64,000 nucleotides of DNA, from positions 1 through 64,000 of the forward strand of contig NZ_QEWP01000001.1 in NCBI RefSeq assembly GCF_003121985.1, given 5' to 3'. This DNA is from Marinilabilia rubra. GTDB taxonomy: Bacteria; Bacteroidota; Bacteroidia; Bacteroidales; Marinilabiliaceae. The position numbers and the translations under genes are program-made. Every line of letters begins with the position of its first letter. The stretch's first letter is position 1. This document shows, piece after piece, positions 1-9,246 of this stretch. A model generated the notes under the pieces. It worked only from the letters and a program-made list of their open reading frames with translations, ran no database searches and had not been told where the DNA came from.

Positions 1-15
1 TTTACAGTGTAAAAT

Positions 16-60
16 AAGGCCGATCGCTTTAAGATTCACCAATCAAGATCGGCCTTTTTA
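16..60 (+). terminator. Rho-independent terminator of a gene left of the window
   Basis: A perfect 10-bp stem (AAGGCCGATC at 16-25 and GATCGGCCTT at 47-56) is followed by a T-rich run. It would end transcription arriving from the left edge. Confidence 0.75.
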
Positions 61-586
61 TTGTTAAATAAATCACAGCAAATATATGAAGAAAATTCGA
101 CTATCATCCCGAAAGGGGTGAGTTGCGTCTGCTTACCAATCTTCAAATCAAGCACTTAGGCTTTGTAAGCCTGACGGCTATGCCCTCTGGGGACAGGACA
201 TTCCCCTTGTCATATCCACATTGTTCCCCAAGATTATTTGGGGTAGGCACTCAGAATGACAAATCTGGTGCTGCGAATTCTTTCCAGGATAATAGGTAAC
301 GTCGAGGCCGATCCCCGTGCTCAGCAGGATTTGCCATCCGGCTGGCTTTTAGCAGTGGGTTTGTAACCCGCCAATTTTAAAAACTTCTCCGGATAGACAA
401 TTAGGAATAACGGTCTGACCGTATTACCGCTCTGCTCCACTGCTTTGACCTTGCAGAGAAATCCTGCTGCACCGTTTTACCTGAGGATAAGCATTTTTTG
501 CAGTCTGGCAAAGTTGGCGGTAAAGAAAATTAAAAGTAATTCCAAAGCAATGAAAAGGAGCTGCTAAACAAAATAACTCCAAACAA
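61..586. repeat. Gene-free stretch with REP-like dispersed repeats
   Basis: No convincing reading frame is present. The part at about 310-375 is a reverse-orientation copy of a dispersed repeat whose hallmark is a hairpin of the form GCGGGTTTGCAACCCGC next to a segment ending in CCGGCTGAGC. Other copies lie at 13021-13118, 17721-17822 and 19047-19137. A second half-copy with 'TGCAGAGAAATCCTGCTG' follows near 455-472. I read the region as accumulated repeat debris between genes. Confidence 0.5.
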
Positions 587-616
587 AAACCGGCTGCCCA
601 AAGAGACAGCCGGTTT
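587..616 (-). terminator. Bidirectional terminator downstream of the MACPF gene
   Basis: A 10-bp stem, AAACCGGCTG (587-596) with CAGCCGGTTT (607-616), sits about 50 bp past the stop of the reverse-strand MACPF gene. T-rich sequence follows on both strands. Confidence 0.7.
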
Positions 617-667
617 GTTTTGTGATGTTTATTTGAATAACCTTGCTAAGGTTATAAGGTTAGATAT

Positions 668-3091
668 TTAATTAAAATACTTTGTAAAGTCGATGGGCTT
701 ACCTGTTTTGGTATCAATCAGCTGAAACTGCTGGGCAGCTTCATAATGGGTATCCCAGAGCTGGATGTCTGCACTGTTCTCGTTGTATTTTCCGCCTTCT
801 ATGTCAAACGCTTTCCAGCCCTTACTGAAAATAATACAAGTATATTTTCCGGTAGGCCTGATGGCGAACTTTTGCGAATCATTTCCATGAGGAGTCCAGG
901 TGCTTAGTTTAACATCTTTCCTGCCCATGTTTTTATCACCACCTGATACGTCAATGCGCATTTGTCCATTGTTAAGCTCGAACCAAATCCAGGAAGCATC
1001 ACCGGATGACTTAATGGTATATATACGGTCTTTTTCATCGCTGTCAGAATAGATCTGTAACTGACTGCTTTTCTTACCGGCCATTTCGCTGCCGCCGCCT
1101 GCCAAATCCCAGGTTTTGTCGCTGTAAGCGGCTTTTATTTTAACGGTTACCGGCTCTTTTGGCGCAAACCACTTCGGGCCGGCTGGTTCCAGCTTCCATT
1201 TTTGCTGATCCTGACCGTTTTTACTCCAGATCTGAACCGGGCAGCCGTTTTGAGCAATTCTTGATTCAGAGGCATCCAGGTATTTTTCGCTTTGTTTGCT
1301 TTGTATGTAAAAGGTCATAGCGGAACCGGCATAAATAAACCTGAATTGCTGGTTTTCGGTATCCGTTTTATCCCACAATTGCAATTTTGCACCGTTCTTG
1401 GTGCTTTTGCTCTCAATATCCCATACATAGTTGGAGGCGTGGTTGTGAAACACATAAAACCAACCATCTACAGGTGTTTTTCTGACGGTGATGTAACGGT
1501 CGGGATCATTGTCCATATCCCAAAGTTGTATGTGCTCGTCTTTTTTGCGGGCTTTGGCTTTCCTTCCTCCCAGGTCCATGTAGCGATTGGCTTTGACATT
1601 TCGCAGGGCCATTGAATAATCTGTTTTTACAGGCATCATTTGTTCTGCCCTTGCAGGTTCCAGATACCATTGCTGATTCTCGGCTTTGGTGTTTTCTTCC
1701 TGGGTGAGTTGCTGGCTTTTTCCATGCGAGGTAAGTACCAGTCCGCTGTTCTTATTTTCGATGTAGTAGGTATTCTTTTTACCGTCTACCTCAACGAGTT
1801 TAAACATCTGGGCACCATTGTTCTCCCCTTTTGACCACAGGTGGATTTTGGTACCCGGCGTTTTATGCCCTCCGGCTACATCCATTACTAAATCGGAGTT
1901 CTGTGGACGCAGAAATACATAATCAGGATTGGTAGAGTGAGGAATGACTTTAATAAAGCGGTCTATTCCCTGAAGTCCGCCCATCTTTGTGTCTTTAGGA
2001 TACATAGACACTTTTGTGCCTTGACTTCTGCCGGCATCGAAGTGATATCCGGGAAGGTCGATGTACAAACCATCGCCCACATTTTTGATAAAGTACACCT
2101 GGTTACTCACGTACATAGATGCAGCCATGGCTGCAGGCAGCGGATTGGCTTTTACCATACGGTCGAACTCAGCTTTTAAAGCGCTTTTGCGGGCGGCATC
2201 TTTACAGAACATCCAGATAGGTTTGAGACTGTGCTTGTCAAAATCACACAGTACCGGCATGTCAGCAATCCCGGCAGCCCATTGCTCATATTTTACAGGG
2301 TCCTGAATGTTGTTGGCAAATTCAGAATTACCGCCTGTAACCGTCAGTTTTGAAGTGGTTTTGGATTTGCTAAGTGTGTTTTTCTGGTCTTGTGACAAAT
2401 CGGTGCTTCCACTTACCGCTTTATATTGTGCTTTAACGGCTATTGCTATTGACGAAGTATTGGTTTGACTGGTAACTACGGATTTTGTATTAAAATCGGC
2501 GCGGCCACCCAGATACGCACTGGCAATGAAGTGGGTGCCGTAGCGGTCAAACAAATCGGCAGGCGAGAGATTTGAGTTGTTAAGATCCTCAACAAAGAGG
2601 GGGTCAAGCATCTCCTGAAGACTGTTTAAACGGCGTTCATCGAACGAAATACGCCACTTGGTATTGGCATCGCGGTAGGTGTAGTAATAACTCCGCTCGC
2701 TGCCCGATGAACTCTTACTAAAAGAAGAATTGACCGATGCCGAGAAAAAGAATCCGTCAGCTTCCAAACCTACAGAGGCTGACTGGTTTTTGGCATACTC
2801 GCGCATGCTTGAGCCTTCTACCTCTTTGGTGATGTGATTGGAAATGTTTTCCAGGATTACATATTTGGGAACCGAATATTGTTGAGACCCAATGTTGTTA
2901 ACCTGCTGAGCAACATTGTTGTATTTGAATAAGCAGTAGCGCTTCTTGCTTTTTTGGTCGGCGTAATTTCCAAAAACGTCATAGCCAAAGCCCAGTACAT
3001 CCAACCCCGGTGCTTGTATTTGTGCATGGGCGGGAATAACCACAAGCACAGCAAGCATGCTCAGTAATAATTTTAGTGATCGTTGTTTCAT
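668..3091 (-). CDS. Secreted MACPF-domain protein with C-terminal ricin-type lectin repeats
   Basis: Predicted secreted pore-forming (perforin-like) protein. Residues 1-24 form a signal peptide ending in AHAQ. Residues about 30-320 are the MACPF region, with the family signature YGTHF (184-188) followed by a GG pair (195-196). Residues about 325-795 hold three successive beta-trefoil, ricin B-like blocks rich in Q-x-W/Q-x-F motifs and repeated 'LQLWD' strands. The lectin part closely resembles the C-terminus of the 1152-residue protein at 32770-36228, while the N-terminal halves differ. Bacteroidales are known to secrete MACPF toxins against relatives (BSAP family); a similar role here is inference. 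The gene is monocistronic, with a terminator at 587-616. The start is chosen because the signal peptide begins there. Confidence 0.85.
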   Translation of the reverse strand: MKQRSLKLLLSMLAVLVVIPAHAQIQAPGLDVLGFGYDVFGNYADQKSKKRYCLFKYNNVAQQVNNIGSQQYSVPKYVILENISNHITKEVEGSSMREYAKNQSASVGLEADGFFFSASVNSSFSKSSSGSERSYYYTYRDANTKWRISFDERRLNSLQEMLDPLFVEDLNNSNLSPADLFDRYGTHFIASAYLGGRADFNTKSVVTSQTNTSSIAIAVKAQYKAVSGSTDLSQDQKNTLSKSKTTSKLTVTGGNSEFANNIQDPVKYEQWAAGIADMPVLCDFDKHSLKPIWMFCKDAARKSALKAEFDRMVKANPLPAAMAASMYVSNQVYFIKNVGDGLYIDLPGYHFDAGRSQGTKVSMYPKDTKMGGLQGIDRFIKVIPHSTNPDYVFLRPQNSDLVMDVAGGHKTPGTKIHLWSKGENNGAQMFKLVEVDGKKNTYYIENKNSGLVLTSHGKSQQLTQEENTKAENQQWYLEPARAEQMMPVKTDYSMALRNVKANRYMDLGGRKAKARKKDEHIQLWDMDNDPDRYITVRKTPVDGWFYVFHNHASNYVWDIESKSTKNGAKLQLWDKTDTENQQFRFIYAGSAMTFYIQSKQSEKYLDASESRIAQNGCPVQIWSKNGQDQQKWKLEPAGPKWFAPKEPVTVKIKAAYSDKTWDLAGGGSEMAGKKSSQLQIYSDSDEKDRIYTIKSSGDASWIWFELNNGQMRIDVSGGDKNMGRKDVKLSTWTPHGNDSQKFAIRPTGKYTCIIFSKGWKAFDIEGGKYNENSADIQLWDTHYEAAQQFQLIDTKTGKPIDFTKYFN

Positions 3092-3172
3092 GTTTCGTGA
3101 TTTTAGCTTGTAAAGTTGATTTCGAATTTTTTTTGCAAATGTTTAGTTGCATGTATGGGCACGAATTGAAAA

Positions 3173-3202
3173 TTTATTTGGTAGTTTTTTGGTCTAAATT
3201 TG
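3173..3202 (+). promoter_or_regulatory. Bacteroidota-type promoter for the serine hydrolase
   Basis: TTTA (3173-3176), an 18-bp spacer and TAAATTTG (3195-3202) match the Bacteroidota -33/-7 consensus TTTG-N19-TAnnTTTG with one mismatch in the -33 box. The gene starts about 85 bp downstream. Confidence 0.5.
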
Positions 3203-3286
3203 AGGGAATGGGAGCCCCGGTGACCCCGATTCTGAAGAATATCAGAGATTAATGTGTAAATTGAACCGCAATCAAATCCAAATCAA

Positions 3287-4318
3287 ATGAAGAAGAAACA
3301 AAAAACACTAATAATCAGACTGGCATTGCTATTGGGAACTGTTGTTTCCCTGTTCTTTGTGCCATGGCCATTGGTGAAAGCATGGTTGAGGCCCCTTCCG
3401 GATTCGGTTCAGGAACAAGTCAGTGAAGCAATAAACCTGGGGTTTGACGGCATTGTTGCTTATGTGGATGAAGGAGGTAATGAACCTGCTTTTTATGCGG
3501 CTGGTTATAAGAACCGGGAACACGAAATTCCTGCTGATCCTCATGCCCTTTTCAAAATTGCCAGCGTGGGAAAACTCTATAATGCTTTGGCTGTGGCCAA
3601 ACTTGTAAACAGTAACAAGCTTTCATTGGATAAAACCCTTGGTGACTATTTGCCCCAACTGAAAGGACGAATTGAAAATGCTGACAGGATAACATTGCGA
3701 ATGATGGTGCAGCACAGAAGCGGCATTCCCAACTATACCGATACAAAAAATTATTGGGTAGCCCCAAAAGAAACGGACGATGAGAAGCTTGCCCTGGTTC
3801 TTGATTTACCTGCAAATTTTGAACCTGGTGAAGCCTTTGAATACAGTAACACAAATTATTTATTACTGGTGAGGATTATGAATCGTGTGCTGGGTTATGA
3901 TTCGTTTCAATACATTGAGGAAGAAATTTTGGAGCCTCTGAACCTAAACCATACATATGGTTCCATTCACGATGTAAACATGGATGAAGTAATGAGTGGC
4001 TACTATGTTGGTTACAATGCCGATCTAAAAACTGTTGATAATGGGTCTATGGTGGCAACAGCAGATGATCTGGGGAAATTTATCAGAGCTTTAAACGATG
4101 GTTCGGTGTTTAAAGATCAAAATGAGCAGGATATATACACCTCCATTTACAGGTATAACCATACAGGGTTGATTCCCGGCTATCAGACCATTGCCGCATA
4201 CCACCATGACATAGATGCGGTTGTCATCCTGTTTACAAACACAGTGGATTTTGAGGGGTACAACTGGAACTTATCCGAAATAGTATATAACCGTATTTTG
4301 AAAATATTAAGAGAGTAA
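3287..4318 (+). CDS. Serine hydrolase, beta-lactamase/class C PBP family
   Basis: A penicillin-binding-protein-like serine hydrolase of 343 residues, a normal length for the family. An N-terminal hydrophobic segment (about 7-30) should anchor or export it. The catalytic SxxK motif is S93-V-G-K96, the second motif is Y186-S-N188, and a late HTG triad fits the third motif (K/H-T-G). Such proteins act as D,D-peptidases, esterases or beta-lactamases in the envelope; the substrate cannot be told from sequence. It has its own promoter-like element upstream and is followed by the dispersed repeat and CCCGGG array region, so it is probably transcribed alone. Confidence 0.85.
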   Translation: MKKKQKTLIIRLALLLGTVVSLFFVPWPLVKAWLRPLPDSVQEQVSEAINLGFDGIVAYVDEGGNEPAFYAAGYKNREHEIPADPHALFKIASVGKLYNALAVAKLVNSNKLSLDKTLGDYLPQLKGRIENADRITLRMMVQHRSGIPNYTDTKNYWVAPKETDDEKLALVLDLPANFEPGEAFEYSNTNYLLLVRIMNRVLGYDSFQYIEEEILEPLNLNHTYGSIHDVNMDEVMSGYYVGYNADLKTVDNGSMVATADDLGKFIRALNDGSVFKDQNEQDIYTSIYRYNHTGLIPGYQTIAAYHHDIDAVVILFTNTVDFEGYNWNLSEIVYNRILKILRE

Positions 4319-4480
4319 CAATAGATCGTTAGATTTCGTCCCTGCCTGCCGTCAGGCACTCAGGTGAGATAGCTCTTATTATGCTGAAATTTTGCAGATT
4401 AAAACAAAAACGGGTCCTTTTGTAATCAATCGACTACGAACCTGTTGTAAAAGTTTAATTGAGTGTTGAGGTAAAGATGC
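4319..4480. repeat. Dispersed repeat with CCTGCCTGCCGTCAGGCA palindrome
   Basis: The text beginning 'CAATAGATCGTTAGATTT' and then a CTGCC...GTCAGGCA palindrome recurs, in this or the opposite orientation, near 31390, 37570-37620 and 48065-48115. A second shared part, close to 'TTGTAAAAGTTTAA' plus 'GAGTGTTG', recurs near 31500-31540 and, more degenerate, near 6130-6170 and 47970-47990. It is non-coding. Confidence 0.55.
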
Positions 4481-4506
4481 GCCCAAAAAACAAAGGCCCC
4501 GAAATT

Positions 4507-4769
4507 TCCGGGCAACACCTTGAAAGGCCCGGGGAGAGGAGAAAACGCCCGGGAGCATGAGAAAACGCCCGGGAGGATGAGAAATTCTCCCGGGGCGGCC
4601 CAAACTGTCCCGGGAACGCGAAAAACTGTCCCGGGGCGGCTCAAAACCTCCCGGGGCGGCTCAAAGAGACCCGGGAAGGTCAGAAAATGCCCGGGGCCAC
4701 TGAAAACTTCCCGGGACGGCCCAAATTCTCCCGGGACGGGTTAAATCGCCCCGGGAACATGAAAAAACC
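4507..4769. repeat. 13-unit degenerate tandem array, CCCGGG every 20-21 bp
   Basis: CCCGGG occurs at 4528, 4548, 4568, 4589, 4609, 4630, 4650, 4670, 4690, 4710, 4730 and 4750, with a first imperfect unit (TCCGGG) at 4507. Spacings are 20 bp with three or four of 21. Each unit also has an A-run (usually S-AAA) about 13-16 bases in, so GC-rich and A-rich blocks alternate. The bases between are variable. The period is not a multiple of three, so short reading frames here are not real genes. The array lies between convergent genes. Function unknown. Confidence 0.9.
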
Positions 4770-4800
4770 GGCTACCTTTTAAGGAAACCGGTTTTATTTT
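4764..4800 (-). terminator. Bidirectional terminator between array and unknown gene
   Basis: AAAACCGG (4764-4771) pairs with CCGGTTTT (4788-4795), with an inner CCTT/AAGG pairing. Read on the reverse strand it ends in a T6 run just downstream of the 4823-5521 gene; on the forward strand it would also end any transcript through the CCCGGG array. Confidence 0.65.
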
Positions 4801-4822
4801 GGGATTTTTATGTGATTAAAGA

Positions 4823-5521
4823 TTATTCTCTATGATATTTGCTGATGTAACCGCGATAGCGATTGTCATCTCTCCAGAAAACATACTTTCCATGAAGGCG
4901 TATTTCATCAACAGCTTCTTTCAAATAGGTATACGCTTTATCGCGGATGACTTTGGTTTCTTCAGTGTCGAAGCGTTCACCATTGGCCCGTGCCAGAACT
5001 GAAGCCAGCTCATCAGACCAGGTACGCGCTTGTTCGAGCTTTTCCCAGTCAAATCCGATGGCATCCAAAAGTGGTTTGTTGTCCATCCCCAGCTGATAGA
5101 GGTTGTTAAGGTCCTGAAGCATGTCGGAGTTGGAGCCTCCTTCACGTATGGCCCGGACCTTATTGGTTAAATCGGACTGCCTGCGGAAGGCGTGTGTGAA
5201 GTCGTGTACCAACACATCCCGCAGATCAAAGGCTTCGGGCGATTGTTCTTTCCATTGCTCCTGGGCTTCTTCTCTGGTGAGCGAATCGCGGTTCCAAATG
5301 GCCTCTGAGTAACGCAGAGCGCCGGCGCGAAGTGGCAGATCGGTGACCAGTTGCCAGTCCAGCCCGGCTGGTTCCAGCTTTTCCTGGTCTTCCTGTACCC
5401 ATTCAAACAAATCTTCGGCTTCCTGTACCGATGCATGAACAGGCATGTTAGGGATTTTCACTTCTTCCGGGCGTAGGGCCAGGATGGGTTCCTGTAGGGT
5501 TTCAAAGTCTTGTTTCGACAT
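4823..5521 (-). CDS. Conserved-looking hypothetical protein, mostly helical and acidic
   Basis: I do not recognise this 232-residue protein. It has no signal peptide or membrane segment, so it should be cytoplasmic. It is rich in Glu, Asp, Leu and Trp, with helix-forming stretches throughout and a polar segment near the middle (VHDFTHAFRRQ). The frame is open over its full length with coding-like composition. It is followed on its strand by a terminator and then the CCCGGG array, and it is upstream of and divergent from the restriction island; no operon partner is visible. Confidence 0.7.
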   Translation of the reverse strand: MSKQDFETLQEPILALRPEEVKIPNMPVHASVQEAEDLFEWVQEDQEKLEPAGLDWQLVTDLPLRAGALRYSEAIWNRDSLTREEAQEQWKEQSPEAFDLRDVLVHDFTHAFRRQSDLTNKVRAIREGGSNSDMLQDLNNLYQLGMDNKPLLDAIGFDWEKLEQARTWSDELASVLARANGERFDTEETKVIRDKAYTYLKEAVDEIRLHGKYVFWRDDNRYRGYISKYHRE

Positions 5522-6313
5522 AAAATTGAAATTTTGGTGGTTAAGGATAATAATCGTTAGGGTTATTATCCATTTAATTAAAGAAACTGTTTAAGTTTTA
5601 TCCTTTGGGATGTTTTCTGGTCTTGAGCTCTTATACTTCGTCAAAATTTCCTTAAATAGCGTTGCTATTCGTGTCAATTTAGACTTGTCTAAGAACTCAA
5701 TTCTTCAAAAACATCTTCCAAAAATAAAATTCAAACCGTTTCTAAAGAATTGACACGAATTTATAGAGTTTAATTATAAAACACAAAAATTCAAAAGTTT
5801 TAACTTGTAGATTGACAGGCTTCGATGTTCTGAAATGTACAACCACTCTTAGGTTGAGGTGGTAAAAAATTTTTAATTATTTTTTGAAAATGTCGATGAG
5901 GTTGATAGATTAAATATGTGCCTGTGAGTTGTTTATGACAACAGGGTAATTCCTCTCCATGCCTTATTGAATGGGGCCATCAGAGGCTTTCAACAGTCCG
6001 GCTTGGCGGTCATCCTGAGCTTGTCGAAGAATCTTTTCCATCCGTTTTCTTAAACGTTTGAGTTTTTCCGACCAAACAAAATATCTATTGGTTTACGAAT
6101 AATTATCTTTGAGGGGGCTTTGAAAGGAGTATTATAGTTCCGGCATTGACTATACTTCGTTAAACTTTTTCAAATGCATGAAACTAAATTGGCCGAAAAA
6201 CACGAGATGCAAAAGTTAACGCTATTATAATAAAAAAACTTTGCGTCATTGCGACTCTGCGTTTAGTTTTTTTAACGGACTATTAGATTGAAAAAACGAC
6301 ATAAAAACATAGA
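5522..6313. other. Gene-free stretch holding a MITE-like element and repeat fragments
   Basis: Besides the MITE-like element at 5582-5743 (separate entry), it contains a fragment at 6010-6035 of the dispersed repeat built around 'CTGAGCTTGTCGAAGAATCT', an IR pair ATTCGTGTCAATT/AATTGACACGAAT (near 5668 and 5748), and a TATCTTTG box at 6104-6111 that could be the -7 element of the hsd operon, although no good -33 box is placed. No gene seen. Confidence 0.5.
5582..5743. mobile_element. MITE-like element with about 36-bp terminal inverted repeats
   Basis: The left end, beginning AGAAACTGTTTAAGTTTTAT, is matched in inverted orientation by the right end, whose reverse complement begins AGAAACGGTTTGAATTTTAT. 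The similarity extends about 36 bp with roughly three quarters of positions identical. The element is about 160 bp and encodes nothing. I see no clear target-site duplication. Confidence 0.65.
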
Positions 6314-7861
6314 ATGACAAGTACAAACCAACGAGCCGAATTACAACAACAAATATGGAAAATTGCCAACGATGTGCGTGGCTCTGTAGATGGGTGGGAT
6401 TTCAAACACTTTGTTTTGGGCACCCTTTTTTATCGCTATATAAGCGAGAATTTTACCAATTATATTGAAGGTGGCGATGAGAGTGTAGATTACGCCGCGC
6501 TTGATGACAGTGTTATCACGCCTGAAATAAAAGAGGATGCCATTAAAACCAAGGGATACTTTATCTATCCCGGTCAGCTTTTTGTCAATGTGGCCAAAAA
6601 TGCCGACAACAATGAAAACCTCAATACCGATTTGGCTGAAATCTTCTCGTCCATCGAAAGTTCTGCCAACGGCTTTCCTTCGGAGCAAGACATAAAGGGA
6701 CTGTTTGCCGACTTTGATACTACCAGTAGCCGGCTGGGGGGTACCGTTGAAAACAAAAACAGCCGGCTTGCTGCCGTACTAAAGGGCGTTGGGGGACTGA
6801 AATTTGGTAAGTTTGAAGACAACCAGATTGACCTCTTTGGGGATGCCTATGAATTCCTCATCTCCAATTATGCCGCCAATGCCGGTAAATCGGGCGGGGA
6901 GTTTTTTACCCCTCAGAATGTATCAAAGCTCATTGCGCAGCTGGCCATGCACAAGCAGGAAAAAGTGAATAAGATATACGACCCGGCGGCTGGTTCCGGA
7001 TCGCTGCTTCTGCAAGCCAAGAAACACTTCGATAACCATATTATAGACGAGGGTTTCTTTGGACAGGAGATCAACCACACCACCTACAACCTGGCCCGGA
7101 TGAATATGTTTCTGCACAACATCAATTACGACAAGTTTAACATTGTGCTGGGCAATACACTTATTGATCCTCAATTATGGGATGACAAACCTTTTGATGC
7201 CATTGTTTCCAATCCGCCTTACTCGGTAAAATGGATTGGCAGCGATGACCCGACGCTGATCAACGACGACCGGTTTGCCCCGGCCGGTGTGCTGGCACCC
7301 AAATCGAAAGCCGACTTTGCCTTTGTGCTCCATGCACTGAGTTACCTTTCGGGCAAAGGGAGAGCGGCCATTGTTTGTTTCCCCGGCATCTTTTACCGTG
7401 GGGGCGCCGAACAGAAAATCAGAAAGTACCTGGTGGATAACAATTTTGTGGAGACGGTGATCTCCCTGCCGCCCAACCTCTTCTTTGGGACTTCTATCGC
7501 CGTTAATATCCTTGTTCTCTCGAAAAGCAAGAACGATACCACCACGCAGTTTATCGATGCCAGTGGCGAAGAGTTCTATCAAAAAGCCACCAACAACAAT
7601 GTGCTCACCGATGCCCATATAGAGCGGATTATGGGCATGTTCGACAGCAAAGAAGATGTGGCGCATGTGGCCAGACAGGTCGATAATGCCAAGGTTGCCG
7701 AAAATGAATACAACCTATCTGTGAGCGCTTATGTGGAAGCAAAGGATACCCGTGAGGTGATTGATATTGATGAGTTGAATAATGAGATTGCTGCCACGGT
7801 AAGTAAGATTGACGCTCTGCGTACCGATATTGATGCCATTGTAAAGGAGATTGAAGCATGA
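6314..7861 (+). CDS. hsdM: Type I restriction-modification DNA methyltransferase subunit
   Basis: N6-adenine methyltransferase subunit of a type I restriction-modification enzyme. The N-terminal helical HsdM domain (about 1-150) is followed by the SAM-binding motif DPAAGSG beginning at D223 and the catalytic motif NPPY at 300-303. At 515 residues it is full length. The protein works with two copies of HsdM per HsdS to methylate host DNA and adds HsdR to cut unmodified DNA. The stop overlaps the hsdS start (ATGA), showing translational coupling. A C-terminal coiled-coil tail (about 480-515) fits contact with HsdS. Confidence 0.97.
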   Translation: MTSTNQRAELQQQIWKIANDVRGSVDGWDFKHFVLGTLFYRYISENFTNYIEGGDESVDYAALDDSVITPEIKEDAIKTKGYFIYPGQLFVNVAKNADNNENLNTDLAEIFSSIESSANGFPSEQDIKGLFADFDTTSSRLGGTVENKNSRLAAVLKGVGGLKFGKFEDNQIDLFGDAYEFLISNYAANAGKSGGEFFTPQNVSKLIAQLAMHKQEKVNKIYDPAAGSGSLLLQAKKHFDNHIIDEGFFGQEINHTTYNLARMNMFLHNINYDKFNIVLGNTLIDPQLWDDKPFDAIVSNPPYSVKWIGSDDPTLINDDRFAPAGVLAPKSKADFAFVLHALSYLSGKGRAAIVCFPGIFYRGGAEQKIRKYLVDNNFVETVISLPPNLFFGTSIAVNILVLSKSKNDTTTQFIDASGEEFYQKATNNNVLTDAHIERIMGMFDSKEDVAHVARQVDNAKVAENEYNLSVSAYVEAKDTREVIDIDELNNEIAATVSKIDALRTDIDAIVKEIEA

Positions 7862-9105
7862 GTGAACCACAAAATACACAAAATACACGAAAAAGTGCCT
7901 TCATGGAGAGGTTGTTGGATGGGGTTGAGGTGGAGTGGAAGAGTTTGGGGGAGGTAATTCAATCGTTAAAAACGGGATTGAACCCTCGAAAAAACTTCAA
8001 ACTTAACACCACAGATGCTAAGGGCTATTATGTGACTGTTCGTGAAATTCATAATGGTAATATTGTTTTTCATGAAAAAACGGATCGAGTTAATAATCAA
8101 GCACTAGAGTTAATAAATAATCGTTCAACTTTAGAAGTTGGTGATATTTTATTCTCTGGGACAGGTACAGTAGGAAGAACAGCAGTAATTGAGAGTCCAC
8201 CTAAAAATTGGAATATCAAGGAAGGTGTTTATGTAATAAAACCTATACAAGAAATTATAGTTTCAAAATATTTATCTCACTTACTTAACTCAGAAAATAT
8301 TGTTCAAACTTATATCAGAAAGATTGTAGGTTCTCCAGTAGTTAGCTTACCTATGAAAGAACTCAAAAAACTCCAACTCCCCATTCCACCCCTCTCGGTC
8401 CAAAAAGAGATCGTTCGCATTCTCGACACCTTTACGGAGCTAACCGCAGAGCTAACCGCAGAGCTAACCGCTCGTAAAAAGCAGTACAGCTACTATCGGG
8501 ATGAGCTGCTGAGTTTTGAGTCCACGAAAGACACGAAAAGCACGAAAAAGGTGGAGTGGAAGACGTTGGGGGAGGTAGGTGAGTTTCGACGGGGTACGGC
8601 AATTACAAAAAAAGAGACAATACCCGGAGAAATACCAGTTGTTGCAAATGGGCCATTTTCAACCTATTCTCATATAAATTATAATAGAGAAGGTGAAACA
8701 ATTGTCATTGCTAGATCAGGAGCTTATGCAGGTTATGTGAGCTTTTGGGATCAGCCAATTTTTTTAACTGATGCTTTCAGTATTCATCCCGATTATACAA
8801 TTTTAAGGCCGAAGTTCGTTTACTATTTTCTTCAAAACAAACAGCAACATATTCATGCAATGAAGAAAGGTGCTGGTGTTCCTCATGTTCGTGTTAAGGA
8901 GTTTGAGTTATTTGCTATCCCTATCCCCCCATTAGAAGAACAACAACGCATCGTCAGCATCCTGGACAAATTCGACACGCTGACGGCGTCCATCAGTGAA
9001 GGATTGCCCAGGGAGATAGCATTGCGAAAAAAACAATATGAATATTACCGGGATATGTTGTTGACGTTTCCGGGGGCGCCGGGAACGACGACGGGAACAA
9101 CGTAG
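7858..9105 (+). CDS. hsdS: Type I restriction-modification specificity subunit
   Basis: DNA-recognition subunit with two target-recognition domains (about 30-155 and 230-365), each followed by a conserved helical spacer. Both spacers contain the typical IPPL...Q..IV.ILD motif, and the second ends in the family's '[12 protein letters not shown]' motif. The first spacer holds three tandem ELTA repeats (194-205), encoded by three near-identical 12-bp units at 8437-8472, like the TAEL repeats of EcoR124. The linker before the second domain ([10 protein letters not shown]) is itself a short DNA repeat. The start codon overlaps hsdM by 4 bp. The stop codon is immediately adjacent to the REP hairpin at 9105, so the Gly/Thr-rich last ten residues may derive from that insertion. 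Confidence 0.96.
   Translation: MSEPQNTQNTRKSAFMERLLDGVEVEWKSLGEVIQSLKTGLNPRKNFKLNTTDAKGYYVTVREIHNGNIVFHEKTDRVNNQALELINNRSTLEVGDILFSGTGTVGRTAVIESPPKNWNIKEGVYVIKPIQEIIVSKYLSHLLNSENIVQTYIRKIVGSPVVSLPMKELKKLQLPIPPLSVQKEIVRILDTFTELTAELTAELTARKKQYSYYRDELLSFESTKDTKSTKKVEWKTLGEVGEFRRGTAITKKETIPGEIPVVANGPFSTYSHINYNREGETIVIARSGAYAGYVSFWDQPIFLTDAFSIHPDYTILRPKFVYYFLQNKQQHIHAMKKGAGVPHVRVKEFELFAIPIPPLEEQQRIVSILDKFDTLTASISEGLPREIALRKKQYEYYRDMLLTFPGAPGTTTGTT
8437..8472 (+). repeat. Three 12-bp tandem repeats inside hsdS
   Basis: GAGCTAACCGCA at 8437-8448 and 8449-8460, then GAGCTAACCGCT at 8461-8472. The 12-bp unit keeps the frame, so unit gain or loss would change the length of the helical spacer by four residues without breaking the gene. 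Confidence 0.9.
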
Positions 9106-9222
9106 GGGCGAACCTCTGTGTTCGCCCCTGAAACGGGCAGACACGTAGGTCTGCCCCGACAGGTCTGCCCCGACAGGCCCCGACAGGTCTGCCCCGACAG
9201 GCCCCGACAGGTCTGCCCCGAC
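9105..9222. repeat. REP hairpins and 24-bp tandem units in front of the RAYT gene
   Basis: Hairpin one is GGGGCGAAC (9105-9113), loop CTCTGT, GTTCGCCCC (9120-9128). Hairpin two is GGGCAGAC (9135-9142), loop ACGTAG, GTCTGCCC (9149-9156). Tandem units of the form AGGTCTGCCCCGAC plus AGGCCCCGAC follow to 9222. Paired hairpins of this kind are the known substrates of REP-associated tyrosine transposases, and one lies directly downstream. Confidence 0.8.
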
Positions 9223-9246
9223 AACAAAAAATAAAAAAATAGGATT

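Noticed and set aside
4520-4744. Small Pro/Arg-rich protein genes in the CCCGGG array on either strand
   Set aside because: The frames arise from the GC-rich repeat; the 20-bp period shifts the frame from unit to unit, so no repeated peptide is conserved.
4507-4769. CRISPR array
   Set aside because: The conserved part is only CCCGGG plus an A-run and the variable parts are about 10-14 bp. No cas genes are in the window.
6104-6111. Definite hsdM promoter
   Set aside because: The TATCTTTG box fits, but no -33 box is at the right distance and it is 200 bp from the gene.
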